14,968 bases of DNA. Origin: Firmicutes bacterium UBA4981. Lineage in GTDB: Bacteria > Bacillota > SHA-98 > UBA4971. The notes beneath the pieces are model-generated. The model was not told the DNA's origin. It saw nothing but the letters and a program-made list of their open reading frames with translations, and made no database searches. A program made the translations under genes and the position numbers. Shown in pieces: positions 1-8,172 of this stretch (the stretch's first letter is position 1; the number at the start of each line of letters is the position of its first letter). The stretch spans positions 524 through 15,491 of the forward strand of contig DGZL01000035.1 in NCBI GenBank assembly GCA_002398515.1, given 5' to 3'.

Positions 1-1602
1 GAAAGCAGGGTCAAGAAGGAGCAATTCCTCTTTGAGGTTGGACATGAAAACCACTTCTACAAGACATGCCGGACACTTGGCCTCCCGAATCACCATGAGG
101 TCGTTCCTCTCCCGCGCCCCTCGGTCAAATTGTCCAATCTGGCTTACAAGAGCAGTCTGAACGTATTCCGCCAAGACCCTGCTCATAGACACTGTACCTG
201 AATACAGAGTCTCAGTGCCTGTAGGCTCTCCGGTTCTCGATGCATTTGCGTGGATACTGATAAACGCGTCAGCACGCACGTTTGAAGCAACCTTCACACG
301 CTCAGGCAAGGTGACACTCATATCATCCGATCGGGTCAGAACGACCTCTGCCCCCATTGCCTGAAGCTGCGTTGCAACTTTCTTCGAAATATCAAGGACC
401 ACAGCCTTCTCCTGAAGGCCTGTAGGGCCAATGGCTCCCGGATCCGTCCCCCCATGGCCGGGGTCTATGACTATTACCGCTTTCGCTATAGGCGACTTGA
501 ATACTTCGACTTTTGACCCTCTTTCACTCGGATCGGCCGGCATCGAATGTCCCACATAGTAATTTAGATCCAGCACTACACGGACAGTCATAGGGCTGTG
601 CTGTGCCAGGCGAATCCTCTCTACTACACCGTCCCCGACTGGAATCACTCTTTCCGTTGTGTCCAAAGTCGAGTTTTCAAAATCCATGACAATCCTATGA
701 GGAGCAGCCAGCACCATGGATTTGACTTCCGGATTACCGGAGGACATCACATCAACTGTTGCTGACTTCTCATCGCACTTGAATTCCGCCCCGAGGATAC
801 GATAACCCAGATCAACAACGACTTCTCCTGGCCTGTCCGATGAGGTGGATACTGAGTAAGTCGTCGCTTTTACAAGATCTAACACCACTCGGACTGTGTC
901 AGGTTCATATTGGTTTGCTCTGACACAAGTCACCTGAGGATGAGAAACAGGTATCTCTATGGCATCTGAGACCAGCACCGTTCCGGGTAAATCCACGACA
1001 ATCCGGGGAGGACCGGACAGGCTTGAAGTCTCGTGCTGCATGCTGCCCTTTCCAAAGATAACAGCTTCCCCCCGTCCGTCTCTGTCGAAGAACTCCACAC
1101 CCGTCACGCGCTTAGGGAAAGAGACGCAAATAACGTCAGGCTTGTCCTCTGTTTGAGCAACAGTATACGACGTAACCCTCGATAGGTCAAAAACCACCCT
1201 CGCTACCGAGGGATTAAACTGGCCTACTCTCACCCTGTCGATTATACCGTCATTAATGGGTATCGGATCAGGCCGAGACCGAAGAACAGCGCCTTCTACG
1301 TCTAATACAAGCCTCAACGGATCTGACAGAGTAAATGAGCTACAGGACGCCCTACCGCTAAGGGAAATCTCCACTGTAGTGCACCCGTCCTTGTCCGATG
1401 CGCTGATTTGAAGAACAGTAACACGTTCCGTAGCGGCAGGCTCAGTAGCGGATGCCCCTGAAGCCTGAGCGACGGACACAGAAAGCTCCGGAATCATATG
1501 TTGCCCTTCTGCCGCACCGGTTCTGCCCACGATTGCACACAACGAAAGGGAAATGACCCCCAGAACGACAAGAAAAGCACGGATGCTTGCCTTAGAAACC
1601 AT
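1..1602 (-). CDS. N-acetylmuramoyl-L-alanine amidase with three AMIN-like repeats (C-terminus cut by window edge)
   Basis: The 534 visible codons encode a secreted peptidoglycan hydrolase that cleaves the amide bond between N-acetylmuramic acid and the stem peptide. Residues 1-32 form a Sec signal peptide (KASIR, a hydrophobic core, then an AA site). Three related beta-rich segments, about 60-165, 168-265 and 268-367, repeat a pattern such as RVVLDL/RVVFDL after V(R/C)xxQ; these fit AMIN domains, which bind the cell envelope. The Amidase_3 domain starts near 375. Its expected zinc ligands are H383 (DPGHGG), E398 (LQEK) and H451 (SIHAN), with catalytic E516 (LVEVVF). The last residues lie beyond the left edge. 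I chose the ATG at 1602 because the signal peptide follows at once. The frame stays open upstream past 1746 (GTG at 1746-1744), and the RBS at 1602 is weak, so a longer N-terminus is possible. It is divergent from the XRE regulator. Confidence 0.9.
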   Translation of the reverse strand, partial: MVSKASIRAFLVVLGVISLSLCAIVGRTGAAEGQHMIPELSVSVAQASGASATEPAATERVTVLQISASDKDGCTTVEISLSGRASCSSFTLSDPLRLVLDVEGAVLRSRPDPIPINDGIIDRVRVGQFNPSVARVVFDLSRVTSYTVAQTEDKPDVICVSFPKRVTGVEFFDRDGRGEAVIFGKGSMQHETSSLSGPPRIVVDLPGTVLVSDAIEIPVSHPQVTCVRANQYEPDTVRVVLDLVKATTYSVSTSSDRPGEVVVDLGYRILGAEFKCDEKSATVDVMSSGNPEVKSMVLAAPHRIVMDFENSTLDTTERVIPVGDGVVERIRLAQHSPMTVRVVLDLNYYVGHSMPADPSERGSKVEVFKSPIAKAVIVIDPGHGGTDPGAIGPTGLQEKAVVLDISKKVATQLQAMGAEVVLTRSDDMSVTLPERVKVASNVRADAFISIHANASRTGEPTGTETLYSGTVSMSRVLAEYVQTALVSQIGQFDRGARERNDLMVIREAKCPACLVEVVFMSNLKEELLLLDPAF

Positions 1603-1862
1603 GAATCGCAACCATGCACCCCCAGATCTTCGGTAGCTGCTAAATCCTGTTTCGACTCTGTTTGCCAATTTCCTCTTCCAATTAGCAGGAAAGGACCTGC
1701 ATTTATCAATTTCAGTAGAAACCTTCCTGCCTCGAGTTGGCGCCACCTCATAATCAAACCGCCTGCTGCGCTCTGAGCAAGGGTTATTACGGTCACTACG
1801 CGCTGTGTGCTCCTTCACTTACCCGTTGCATGCTTGTAAGATTTACTCTAGAGGTGGTAACT
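1603..1862. other. Divergent intergenic region between amidase and XRE regulator
   Basis: This stretch lies between two divergent starts, so it should hold promoters for both. Both strands have open frames here, but none has a convincing RBS or a recognisable product. On the plus strand TTCACT (1814-1819) and TAAGAT (1837-1842) are 17 nt apart, each matching 4 of 6 sigma-A consensus bases. That is the best promoter candidate for the regulator, but it is weak. No clear promoter was found for the amidase. Confidence 0.3.
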
Positions 1863-2216
1863 GTGGGCGATACCTTCGCTTCTGCAGGAGAGCGAATCAG
1901 GATATTAAGGCAACATAAGCATCTCACCCAGGAGCAATTAGGAGAGCTCGCAGAACTGAACCCAAATTACGTCGGTCAAGTAGAAAGGGGTCAACGCATC
2001 CCGTCAGTACAGACGATTCATGCTCTGGCAGAAGCCCTCGGAGTAGATCCGGGGTTTCTTCTGTTGTCACCCGGCAAGGCTGATTCTCCCATCAGCAACC
2101 TTATGGCCCTTGTCGCCCTGGCCACACCTGAACAGGTTGAGCTCATCACAAAGATCGCGGAGACCGTGGTATCCTCCGGGTACCAAGTTAGTGAAGCTCA
2201 TGATAACGAGAAATAG
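1863..2216 (+). CDS. XRE-family (SinR-like) DNA-binding transcriptional regulator
   Basis: This is a 117-aa protein starting at GTG 1863, chosen because GAGGTGG (1851-1857) sits 5 nt upstream. A longer reading from 1737 adds a Cys-rich, non-conserved tail with no RBS. Residues about 10-65 form a Cro/C1-type helix-turn-helix: ERIRILRQ, LTQEQLGELA, the recognition-helix segment NPNYVGQVERGQRIPS, and LAEALGVDPGFLL. This order is typical of SinR and similar small regulators that bind operators as dimers. The C-terminal half (PEQVELITKIAETVVSS) looks helical and may be the dimerisation part. It is divergent from the amidase and convergent with the glycosyltransferase, 14 nt away. Its target is not shown by the sequence; control of the neighbouring envelope gene is only a guess. 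Confidence 0.88.
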   Translation: MGDTFASAGERIRILRQHKHLTQEQLGELAELNPNYVGQVERGQRIPSVQTIHALAEALGVDPGFLLLSPGKADSPISNLMALVALATPEQVELITKIAETVVSSGYQVSEAHDNEK

Positions 2217-2230
2217 CGATACTCTTCACT

Positions 2231-3409
2231 TCAGGCAGTCGTAACAAGCTCCTTATAGAGATCTACAGTCTGCCTCGCAATAGAATCCCAGCTGAAGAAG
2301 TGTTCAACTCTTTGTCTTCCTGCCTTCCCCATACTACGGGCCAATTCCTCATCGCCAAGAAGCTTGCAAAGAGCAGAGGCAAGCTCGCCTGATTGGCCCG
2401 GCTCAACCAAAAACCCTGTTTCGCCGTCCACCACGACTTCAGTTATTCCTCCCACTGCTGACGCCACCACCGGAGTTTCACACGCCATGGCTTCCAGATT
2501 AATGATACCGAACGGCTCGTACACAGACGGGCAACAGAAAACCCGCGCATGGGAGTAAAGCTCAATAACCTTATTCTTGGGTACCATTTCTCTTATGAGC
2601 CTTACGTTTGGCCATTTCGAAGCCGCCCTGACAACCTCGCGCTCAATTTCCAGAGTGTCAGGTGCGCCTGCACACAGGACTATCTGCACATTCTCGGGGA
2701 GATTCGGGACTACGTCAAGTAAGTGAAAGATACCTTTCTGCCTGCTCATTCTGCCCACAAACAAAATGTAGTCTTCCCAGATTCCGTATTCGTGCCTTAC
2801 TATGTCAGACTCGACACGCCTATACTCATCGAGGTCAATTCCGTTATGAATCACTCGAACTTTCTCTTCATCAATGTCATAGCACTTCAGGATGTCCTTT
2901 TTCATTTCTTTCGAGACTGCGATTACACGGTCAGATGCCTCCACACCGGTTTGCTCCATCCAGCGGCTGAGCCTATAGGCGTTTCCCAACTGCTCCTCTT
3001 TCCAGGGACGCAAAGGTTCCAGGCTGTGGATTGTCGTCACAAGGGGTTGTCCGTAGAGTTTCTTTGCGTAAAAACCCGCCATAAACGTATACCATGTATG
3101 ACAGTGCACAACATCAGAGGTTATCGGCTCTTTCATCATTGCCAAGCTGACTGACAGAGGAGACAGCGCTTTGGCAAAACGCCTGTCATCTACCTCTTCC
3201 ATCAAATCCCATGGTTCATATGCCTTTACCTCTACTCCCTCCGGACCGGGCCTATCCTTACCGAAACACCTCACTTCCACTCCCACTATTTTCGCAAGAG
3301 ACCGGGAGAGATAATCCACGTGAACCCCGGCTCCCCCGTAGATATCCGGCGGGAATTCGCAAGTCATGATTGTTACGCCGAAGTCTTCTTTCTTAAACCC
3401 TGATACCAT
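2231..3409 (-). CDS. glgM: GT4 glycosyltransferase, GlgM/actinobacterial GlgA type (alpha-maltose-1-phosphate synthase)
   Basis: This GT-B fold, GT4-family glycosyltransferase has about 392 aa. The N-terminal glucan-synthase signature is EFPPDIYGGAGVHV, followed by HCHTWYT and the VSKEMKKD helix. The C-terminal nucleotide-sugar half has HNGIDLDEY, ILFVGRMSRQKG and the retaining-GT motif YEPFGIINLEAM with its paired glutamates. This arrangement matches the family first annotated as Corynebacterium-type glycogen synthase. Its studied members join ADP-glucose to glucose-1-phosphate to give alpha-maltose-1-phosphate. Being next to a maltokinase supports that role over plain glycogen synthase. I prefer ATG 3409, which has GGAGAG 10 nt upstream and lies 7 nt after the mak stop. 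A GTG at 3427 overlaps mak by 11 nt and lacks an RBS. It is the last gene of the plsY-mak-glgM cluster. The exact acceptor cannot be read from sequence. Confidence 0.88.
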   Translation of the reverse strand: MVSGFKKEDFGVTIMTCEFPPDIYGGAGVHVDYLSRSLAKIVGVEVRCFGKDRPGPEGVEVKAYEPWDLMEEVDDRRFAKALSPLSVSLAMMKEPITSDVVHCHTWYTFMAGFYAKKLYGQPLVTTIHSLEPLRPWKEEQLGNAYRLSRWMEQTGVEASDRVIAVSKEMKKDILKCYDIDEEKVRVIHNGIDLDEYRRVESDIVRHEYGIWEDYILFVGRMSRQKGIFHLLDVVPNLPENVQIVLCAGAPDTLEIEREVVRAASKWPNVRLIREMVPKNKVIELYSHARVFCCPSVYEPFGIINLEAMACETPVVASAVGGITEVVVDGETGFLVEPGQSGELASALCKLLGDEELARSMGKAGRQRVEHFFSWDSIARQTVDLYKELVTTA

Positions 3410-3416
3410 CAGATCA

Positions 3417-5066
3417 TCACTCTCCACAATCGAAAGTTGACCGGATTTCGTTTATGCTATCGAGAGTTCCTCGAAGTGCAATGTTGACCCACCTGGGCCT
3501 GTTACGAATTTCATATCTTACCTCATATAGGGCCTTCTCCAGCTTGAAACATAATAGAAGGAGCTGGAACTTGAGAGGATCCCGGGGCAAGAGAAAAGCG
3601 CAAGACCCACGCATTGCCTCAAGGTACCCTTCAAGGAATTCCTCCCCTGTCCGCCTACCCCACTCCTTTGCAGTTTCCATGAAATGTTCCTTCTGATCCG
3701 GGAAATCGTCCATACGAAATGCTGCGGAATACCCTGAATAGTCAAAGGACCTTAGCATTCCCGCAACATCCCTCAAGGGACTCGACTTTTTCAACCTCTC
3801 ACAGACAGGACGCAAAGGTTCTCCTTCAAAGTCGATTATGACGAAATCATGAGAAGACTTGTCTCTGACTTGGAGAAACTGACCAAGATGGAGATCTCCG
3901 TGAATCCGGATCTTCATACCGAGTTCGTCAGCGTTTATGAGGACCTGCTCCACTTGACGCAGACACTTGAGAATAGCCTCTTCCTGTATGAATGATTGAT
4001 ACATACTGAGTGTCTTCTCCAGGGTCTCCGAACCCAGGCTTGCCTGCCTCAATTCCTCAATCGTTATAGGCATGGCAGAAACTATATTGTCAACCAAGCT
4101 GACCACATCTTCAGGTCTCATAGCTTCGGGAGTGAATCCGTCCTCCTTGACGCCTGACGACGCACAATGCAAGCCTGCGGTAACCACACCGAGACGACCT
4201 TCGCGTAAGCCGAAATCCCGCCTGTAACCATGGATACTGCGCTCGTCACCTACTTGAGACAAGGAATCCTCCAGTTGTCTTTTCATAAACTGTAATGCGT
4301 CGCCGCACAGTATGTCCCACGCGTCTCCTTCATTTTCTATGAACTCCTGAATAAAGAAAGCAGGACATGTCACGCCCTGCCGTGCTGAATAGACACCGCA
4401 CCCTAAAGGACGTGGGATATTGGAAAAGCCCACCGCGTCCAAGCCTCTGCTTATCTCAATATCCAGGGACGTGCCTGCCTGTAACCTTCGATATACCTTT
4501 ATCACCTTGGATGAGTCTACCATTATCACGGTGTTTGTCGTATCCCTGTCCTCAGTTACTACAGTATGTGCCTGTGAATCCCAAATGCCCGGTCCCGCAC
4601 GATCAAACTGAAAATGACCGCGCTCGGAACAAAGCACCGCCCCTGTCCTGACAGCGCCAAGCAGCGCGGCTGCGAAAGCCCTTGTACCGGTGGCATCATA
4701 TATATACGCCCTGAAATCTGCTCCGTTGACGACAACAAGGGGTTCGCTCTTAATCGAGGGTTCTGACTTGGTCAGGAGAAGCGGCACATTGTACAAATCC
4801 TCATCGGCCTGCTCTCGAGACTCACCTTCAGCTTGCGAGGTCACTCCTCTCTCGAAGTCGACTGCAATAACGGCCACACCGACAATGGAGCCTTCGTCTT
4901 CAAGCAGCGTAACCCAATCATACAAGGCCACTTTGCCAATAGAGGCATCCTTTCTCTGAAGCCATCTTGCATCTGCAAACCAGTCTAAATCCATCAACGG
5001 CACTATGGAAGCCATATCATGAATGACTTCATCAAAGGCACGCTGAGTTAGCCAGATTCCCGGCAC
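3417..5066 (-). CDS. mak: Maltokinase-like kinase (Mak)
   Basis: This 549-aa protein has the features of bacterial maltokinase, which phosphorylates maltose with ATP to maltose-1-phosphate. The N-terminal cap (about 25-150) has ARWLQRKDASI, resembling the usual RWFxGK start, and DLYNVPLLL. The kinase core follows: KVIKVYRRL (Lys near 190, expected ATP contact), the catalytic loop HGDLHLGQ (389-396), the metal-binding DFEGEP (412-417) and the signature SPLRDVAGMLRS (429-440). It is about 90 residues longer than the mycobacterial enzyme, as I recall that length. Most such kinases of this size are stand-alone Mak or are fused to trehalose synthase; no fusion is seen here. The GTG start at 5066 has an excellent GAGGAGG 7 nt upstream. 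It lies 44 nt after plsY and directly before glgM, so co-transcription is likely. The sugar substrate is inferred from family motifs. Confidence 0.85.
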   Translation of the reverse strand: MPGIWLTQRAFDEVIHDMASIVPLMDLDWFADARWLQRKDASIGKVALYDWVTLLEDEGSIVGVAVIAVDFERGVTSQAEGESREQADEDLYNVPLLLTKSEPSIKSEPLVVVNGADFRAYIYDATGTRAFAAALLGAVRTGAVLCSERGHFQFDRAGPGIWDSQAHTVVTEDRDTTNTVIMVDSSKVIKVYRRLQAGTSLDIEISRGLDAVGFSNIPRPLGCGVYSARQGVTCPAFFIQEFIENEGDAWDILCGDALQFMKRQLEDSLSQVGDERSIHGYRRDFGLREGRLGVVTAGLHCASSGVKEDGFTPEAMRPEDVVSLVDNIVSAMPITIEELRQASLGSETLEKTLSMYQSFIQEEAILKCLRQVEQVLINADELGMKIRIHGDLHLGQFLQVRDKSSHDFVIIDFEGEPLRPVCERLKKSSPLRDVAGMLRSFDYSGYSAAFRMDDFPDQKEHFMETAKEWGRRTGEEFLEGYLEAMRGSCAFLLPRDPLKFQLLLLCFKLEKALYEVRYEIRNRPRWVNIALRGTLDSINEIRSTFDCGE

Positions 5067-5110
5067 TATCCTACCTCCTCACAAAATCCGCCCACACCTA
5101 ATCCACTGAT

Positions 5111-5719
5111 CTAGTTCTTCCCCGGATGCATACTCCCTGATGCGGCAACTTCTTGTTTAACGCCATACTTGAGCCATGCAATGACCTGTTTTACTCCGAG
5201 CAGGAACCCCATACCCAAGCCAAAGAAGAAGTAATCCCAGGAGCGTTCGCATAGGCCTAGGAATACCCCCACCGCTAAACAGCTTACCACTGAGCTGAAA
5301 TACTTGTGCCTCGTTATTATGTATGCAGCAGCCCAAAAGACAGCCATATATACAAGGGAACCTGTCGACAACACCAGCAATGCACCCATAGATGTCGCCA
5401 ATCCGCCGCCGCCGTGAAAACCAAGCCATATCGGCCAGTTATGACCGATAATCGCGGCAAGAGCAGCGACAAAATGCATGACAATAGATTCCGGGGCGAC
5501 GGCCTGAGCAAGGAGAACAGCGGCAACTCCTTTACCCAAGTCTCCTATACCCGATAGAAGGCCTGGAAGAAGGCCGGATGACAGAACCACATTCGTGGTT
5601 CCTACATTCCTGGATCCTACTTGCCTAATGTCAACCCCGCTAAACACCTTAGCCCATATGTATGAAAACGGAATTGAACCCATGCAATAACTCGTAGCTG
5701 CAACAGCAATTACATTCAT
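5111..5719 (-). CDS. plsY: PlsY-like membrane acyl-phosphate:glycerol-3-phosphate acyltransferase, divergent
   Basis: This is a 202-aa, multi-helix integral membrane protein of the PlsY family, which moves an acyl chain from acyl phosphate to glycerol-3-phosphate in the first step of phosphatidate synthesis. Family features are GSIPFSYIWAK near the N-terminus, GSRNVGTTN (35-43), DLGKG near 60, and GHNWPIWLGF (92-101). The next loop normally reads FKGGKGVAT; here it is FHGGGGLAT (101-109), so both lysines are gone. The usual C-terminal RHRxNIxRL segment is also absent, replaced by GVKQVIAWLKYG. This may be a divergent paralogue with altered activity rather than the main PlsY. ATG 5719 is preceded by GAGGTGA, 7 nt away, which overlaps the stop of a possible 21-codon leader. 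It heads the plsY-mak-glgM cluster. Confidence 0.85.
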   Translation of the reverse strand: MNVIAVAATSYCMGSIPFSYIWAKVFSGVDIRQVGSRNVGTTNVVLSSGLLPGLLSGIGDLGKGVAAVLLAQAVAPESIVMHFVAALAAIIGHNWPIWLGFHGGGGLATSMGALLVLSTGSLVYMAVFWAAAYIITRHKYFSSVVSCLAVGVFLGLCERSWDYFFFGLGMGFLLGVKQVIAWLKYGVKQEVAASGSMHPGKN

Positions 5720-5726
5720 GCAGTAA

Positions 5727-5792
5727 TCACCTCACTATGAACATCAGCTCTTCGCTGTCCTGGAAATGCCACATTCCTACGTCAACTGCCAT
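5727..5792 (-). CDS. Possible 21-codon leader peptide upstream of plsY
   Basis: A tiny ORF begins MAVDVGMWHF and ends MFIVR. Its TGA stop (5729-5727) lies inside the plsY ribosome site GAGGTGA, 7 nt before the plsY ATG. That is a typical layout for translational coupling. A weak GAAGG lies 7 nt before its start. No family is recognised, and an ORF of this length could occur by chance, so this is a candidate only. Confidence 0.25.
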   Translation of the reverse strand: MAVDVGMWHFQDSEELMFIVR

Positions 5793-5898
5793 GCTGTTAC
5801 CTTCTATATTTTCGCGGTTCGCCTCATAATTTCCTTCCTATCCGCGTTCAATCGGCAATATCCCGCAATACATCATCCCGAAGAGCCCGTAGAGCCCG
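5793..5898 (-). promoter_or_regulatory. plsY: Candidate plsY cluster promoter region
   Basis: This is the gap between the protease stop and the possible leader of plsY. On the minus strand TTGAAC is followed after 17 nt by TATGAG (about 5852-5824); each matches the sigma-A boxes only partly. No clear terminator for the upstream protease gene was found, so read-through from the protease operon is possible. A short tandem GAGCCCGTA/GAGCCCGTC lies at about 5882-5900 beside the protease stop. Confidence 0.25.
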
Positions 5899-6921
5899 TC
5901 ATTTTCTTCGGAAAGAAACACCTAACATTCTAAGAACATTGGTTATCCGGTTATAAATGGTAGACTTATCGGACCCTGCAAATAGGAGGCCTACCGCGTT
6001 CATCTCCTCGTCCACAAGCACTGAGCCTGAATCACCCCCTGCACCCATTTTGTCTGTGAGAATCTGATCCGTAAATGTCGCTGTCACGTCGTCAGAATAG
6101 ATAACATTGACCGTGGCATCAACTACCTGAATCTCTCCTTCGGTCACTCCAGTCGTCCGTCCGCTCTTTCTTACACGAAGCCCCAGGTCAGGCTCGCGGG
6201 AACCTTCTATCTCGCCCAGCTCCAGTATTTCCGGACTAATCAGCCTGGGACTCAACGGACGGCCGAGCGCGGCATCCACCAGATTGGCAGAACCCGCCAG
6301 AGACCTGGCCACTACCTCCACTCTAATAGGAGACCTGCTCGCGCTGAGCCATTTATTCATCGCCAGCTCAACAGATCTTGTTGCGAGACACACAGGAACC
6401 CGCCCGCTCATCTCAACAGGGACAAACCTTTCAAGGTATGCGATCTTATCCCGTTCCGGTACACCTCCGTCAGCCGCCCCGGGCTGAAGAATCGGATCTC
6501 CCGGTCGAGCCTTGCCGTCCCGCCCGGATGTGGCATTGGCTAACACGTGATTGTTGGACAAAATGAACGGTTCACCTGTTTTCTCATCCCATACGACTGC
6601 GCCGAAAGTGCCTGCTGTAATCTGATAGTGTCCGCAACTCACCCCTGGCCGAGCAGGTCTCATCTGGGACCATCTTTCATTAAGAAACCTAAGCTCACCT
6701 ACTTCAATGACGTCTGTAGGCACACCCCGAAATTCACCGGGCACTAAGTCCTCGCGTCTGACGCGCAGCCTAGGAAGTTTCTTCTTCACCATAACAACTA
6801 TGCATTCAGAAGAAGTCCTAGTCCCCGCAGTAGTCTTGAAACCTCGGCCCACGCCTACAACGTTTTTCATAGACATGAGCTGCCACGTAGCATCCTTCAA
6901 AACATCAAAGATTTCGTCCAT
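5899..6921 (-). CDS. Trypsin-fold serine protease without signal peptide
   Basis: This 340-aa protein has a chymotrypsin/trypsin-like serine protease core. The likely catalytic triad is H125 (LSNNHVLAN), D216 (LVDAALG) and S298 (GAGGDSGS). GTFGAVVWDEKTGEPFILSN leads into the His motif, and GLRVRKSGRTTGVTEG precedes the Ser motif, as in trypsin-fold proteases related to plant NAL1-like and other bacterial examples. The first 90 residues (NVVGVGRGFKTT, CIVVMVKKKLP) are an N-terminal extension of unknown function. There is no signal peptide or membrane helix, so it should be cytosolic unless exported by another route. ATG 6921 has AAGGGGGTG about 11 nt upstream. It lies 31 nt after the S8 protease gene and is very likely in its operon. 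Its substrate is unknown. Confidence 0.85.
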   Translation of the reverse strand: MDEIFDVLKDATWQLMSMKNVVGVGRGFKTTAGTRTSSECIVVMVKKKLPRLRVRREDLVPGEFRGVPTDVIEVGELRFLNERWSQMRPARPGVSCGHYQITAGTFGAVVWDEKTGEPFILSNNHVLANATSGRDGKARPGDPILQPGAADGGVPERDKIAYLERFVPVEMSGRVPVCLATRSVELAMNKWLSASRSPIRVEVVARSLAGSANLVDAALGRPLSPRLISPEILELGEIEGSREPDLGLRVRKSGRTTGVTEGEIQVVDATVNVIYSDDVTATFTDQILTDKMGAGGDSGSVLVDEEMNAVGLLFAGSDKSTIYNRITNVLRMLGVSFRRK

Positions 6922-6952
6922 AGACAGCTACACCCCCTTCTAAGTCCAAGGA

Positions 6953-8152
6953 TCAAGGCCTGTTTTTGACAGCGGAAGCCACTGCCGCCTCGGCGTTTAC
7001 TAAACCTGCGCCTTGCTGCTCCCGGGGAAATCCGCTGATAGCTGTTGCTGTCTCACAAATGTGCCCCTCTACCTCTTTCGCTGACAACCGAGGAACCGCT
7101 GAGAGCACCAGCGCGGCAACGCCTGTCACATGTGGACACGCCATGGAAGTCCCGCTAAGGGTCTTATACCGTTGACCTGTATACGTAGAGTAAACATCGG
7201 TTCCCGGCCCTGCAATATCAACCTCCGGTCCGGAGCTGCTGAATGCAGCGATTTGATCGTCTTCGGTAGAAGCTGCCACTGCCACCACATGGGGATCCCG
7301 CGCCGGATATAGGACGGTATTCTGTCCGCCTGTATTCCCTGAAGCAGCCACCAAGAGAATTCCTGCTTCAGCCGCCTTGCTAATGGCCAGTTCAAGGGCT
7401 TTGCCGGAGTCGACAGTCCCGAAACTCATATTGATTATGCGGACGTCCTGATCTATGCACCATGCAATACCCTGGATGATATCTGAAGCCATGCCTTTTC
7501 CCTTTGAGTCAAAGGCTTTTACTGCGTACATGTGAGCTTCCGGGGCAACCCCGACAACCCCGAATCCGTTGTCAAGGGCTGCAATTATGCCTGCTACATG
7601 CGTGCCGTGTCCGTTATCATCTCCTACACCTTCAGTCTCAGAAATAGCGTCAAACCCGGCTTTTACATTCTCTGCTAAATCCGGGTGGCTCATATTTACT
7701 CCTGTATCCACCACCCCTACCCGAACTCCCTTCCCTGTAGCGTGCGCCCAGGCTGAAGGAGCGTCTATTCTCGTTACACCCCATGAGATCCTTTGCGTAG
7801 AGAAACCCGGACGCCGCACTCCAAAACATCGCACGTACTCTCTCGCGTTAGGCGCCGGTGTATCCACTATCGCAAAGACGGTATCGTCCTCTATCCATTT
7901 CACCTCTCCGTGGCGTGCAAGAAGCGCCATGGCCTGATCCTCTTCCGGGAATACACAAGCAGCCGCGTTAATTAGAGGAAGCGCTTTCTTCACACATCCT
8001 CCGCAGCTTTTCACTATAGAATCGTGCTCCTTGAGATCTGTGTCCGCGTCAAATATGACAATCTTTCGGTGATGTGAATCATCAGTAGGCTTAACAGCCC
8101 TACGAGCTAAGGAAGCGAGCGCTATAACGTAGGCTATGACAACGGAGAACAC
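6953..8152 (-). CDS. Subtilisin-like serine protease (peptidase S8) with inhibitor-type propeptide
   Basis: This 399-aa subtilase has an intact catalytic set: D149 (VGVVDTGVN), H182 (NGHGTHVAG), oxyanion N273 (AASGN) and S336 (SGTSMACPHV). Residues 29-95 (KIVIFDA through WIEDDTVFAI) fit an I9-type propeptide that assists folding and is then cut off. The first 20 residues form a short hydrophobic segment followed by RR, which could be an uncleaved anchor or a weak signal peptide. That makes it membrane-associated or secreted rather than clearly cytosolic. Two propeptide cysteines, C50 and C53 (CGGC), are unusual. The start is GTG 8152, with AAAGGAGG about 11 nt upstream. It is the first gene of a two-protease operon, with its own candidate promoter and palindrome upstream. 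The target is unknown. Confidence 0.92.
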   Translation of the reverse strand: MFSVVIAYVIALASLARRAVKPTDDSHHRKIVIFDADTDLKEHDSIVKSCGGCVKKALPLINAAACVFPEEDQAMALLARHGEVKWIEDDTVFAIVDTPAPNAREYVRCFGVRRPGFSTQRISWGVTRIDAPSAWAHATGKGVRVGVVDTGVNMSHPDLAENVKAGFDAISETEGVGDDNGHGTHVAGIIAALDNGFGVVGVAPEAHMYAVKAFDSKGKGMASDIIQGIAWCIDQDVRIINMSFGTVDSGKALELAISKAAEAGILLVAASGNTGGQNTVLYPARDPHVVAVAASTEDDQIAAFSSSGPEVDIAGPGTDVYSTYTGQRYKTLSGTSMACPHVTGVAALVLSAVPRLSAKEVEGHICETATAISGFPREQQGAGLVNAEAAVASAVKNRP

Positions 8153-8172
8153 TTGAAGTTCCCTCCTTTATG

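Noticed and set aside
1494..1796. 100-codon minus-strand ORF over the amidase start
   Set aside because: It overlaps the amidase coding frame in another frame, with Trp-rich shadow-like composition and no ribosome site.
1737..1862. 42-codon N-terminal extension of the XRE regulator
   Set aside because: Cys-rich, non-family sequence with no ribosome site; GTG 1863 has GAGGTGG at the right distance and begins at the family start.
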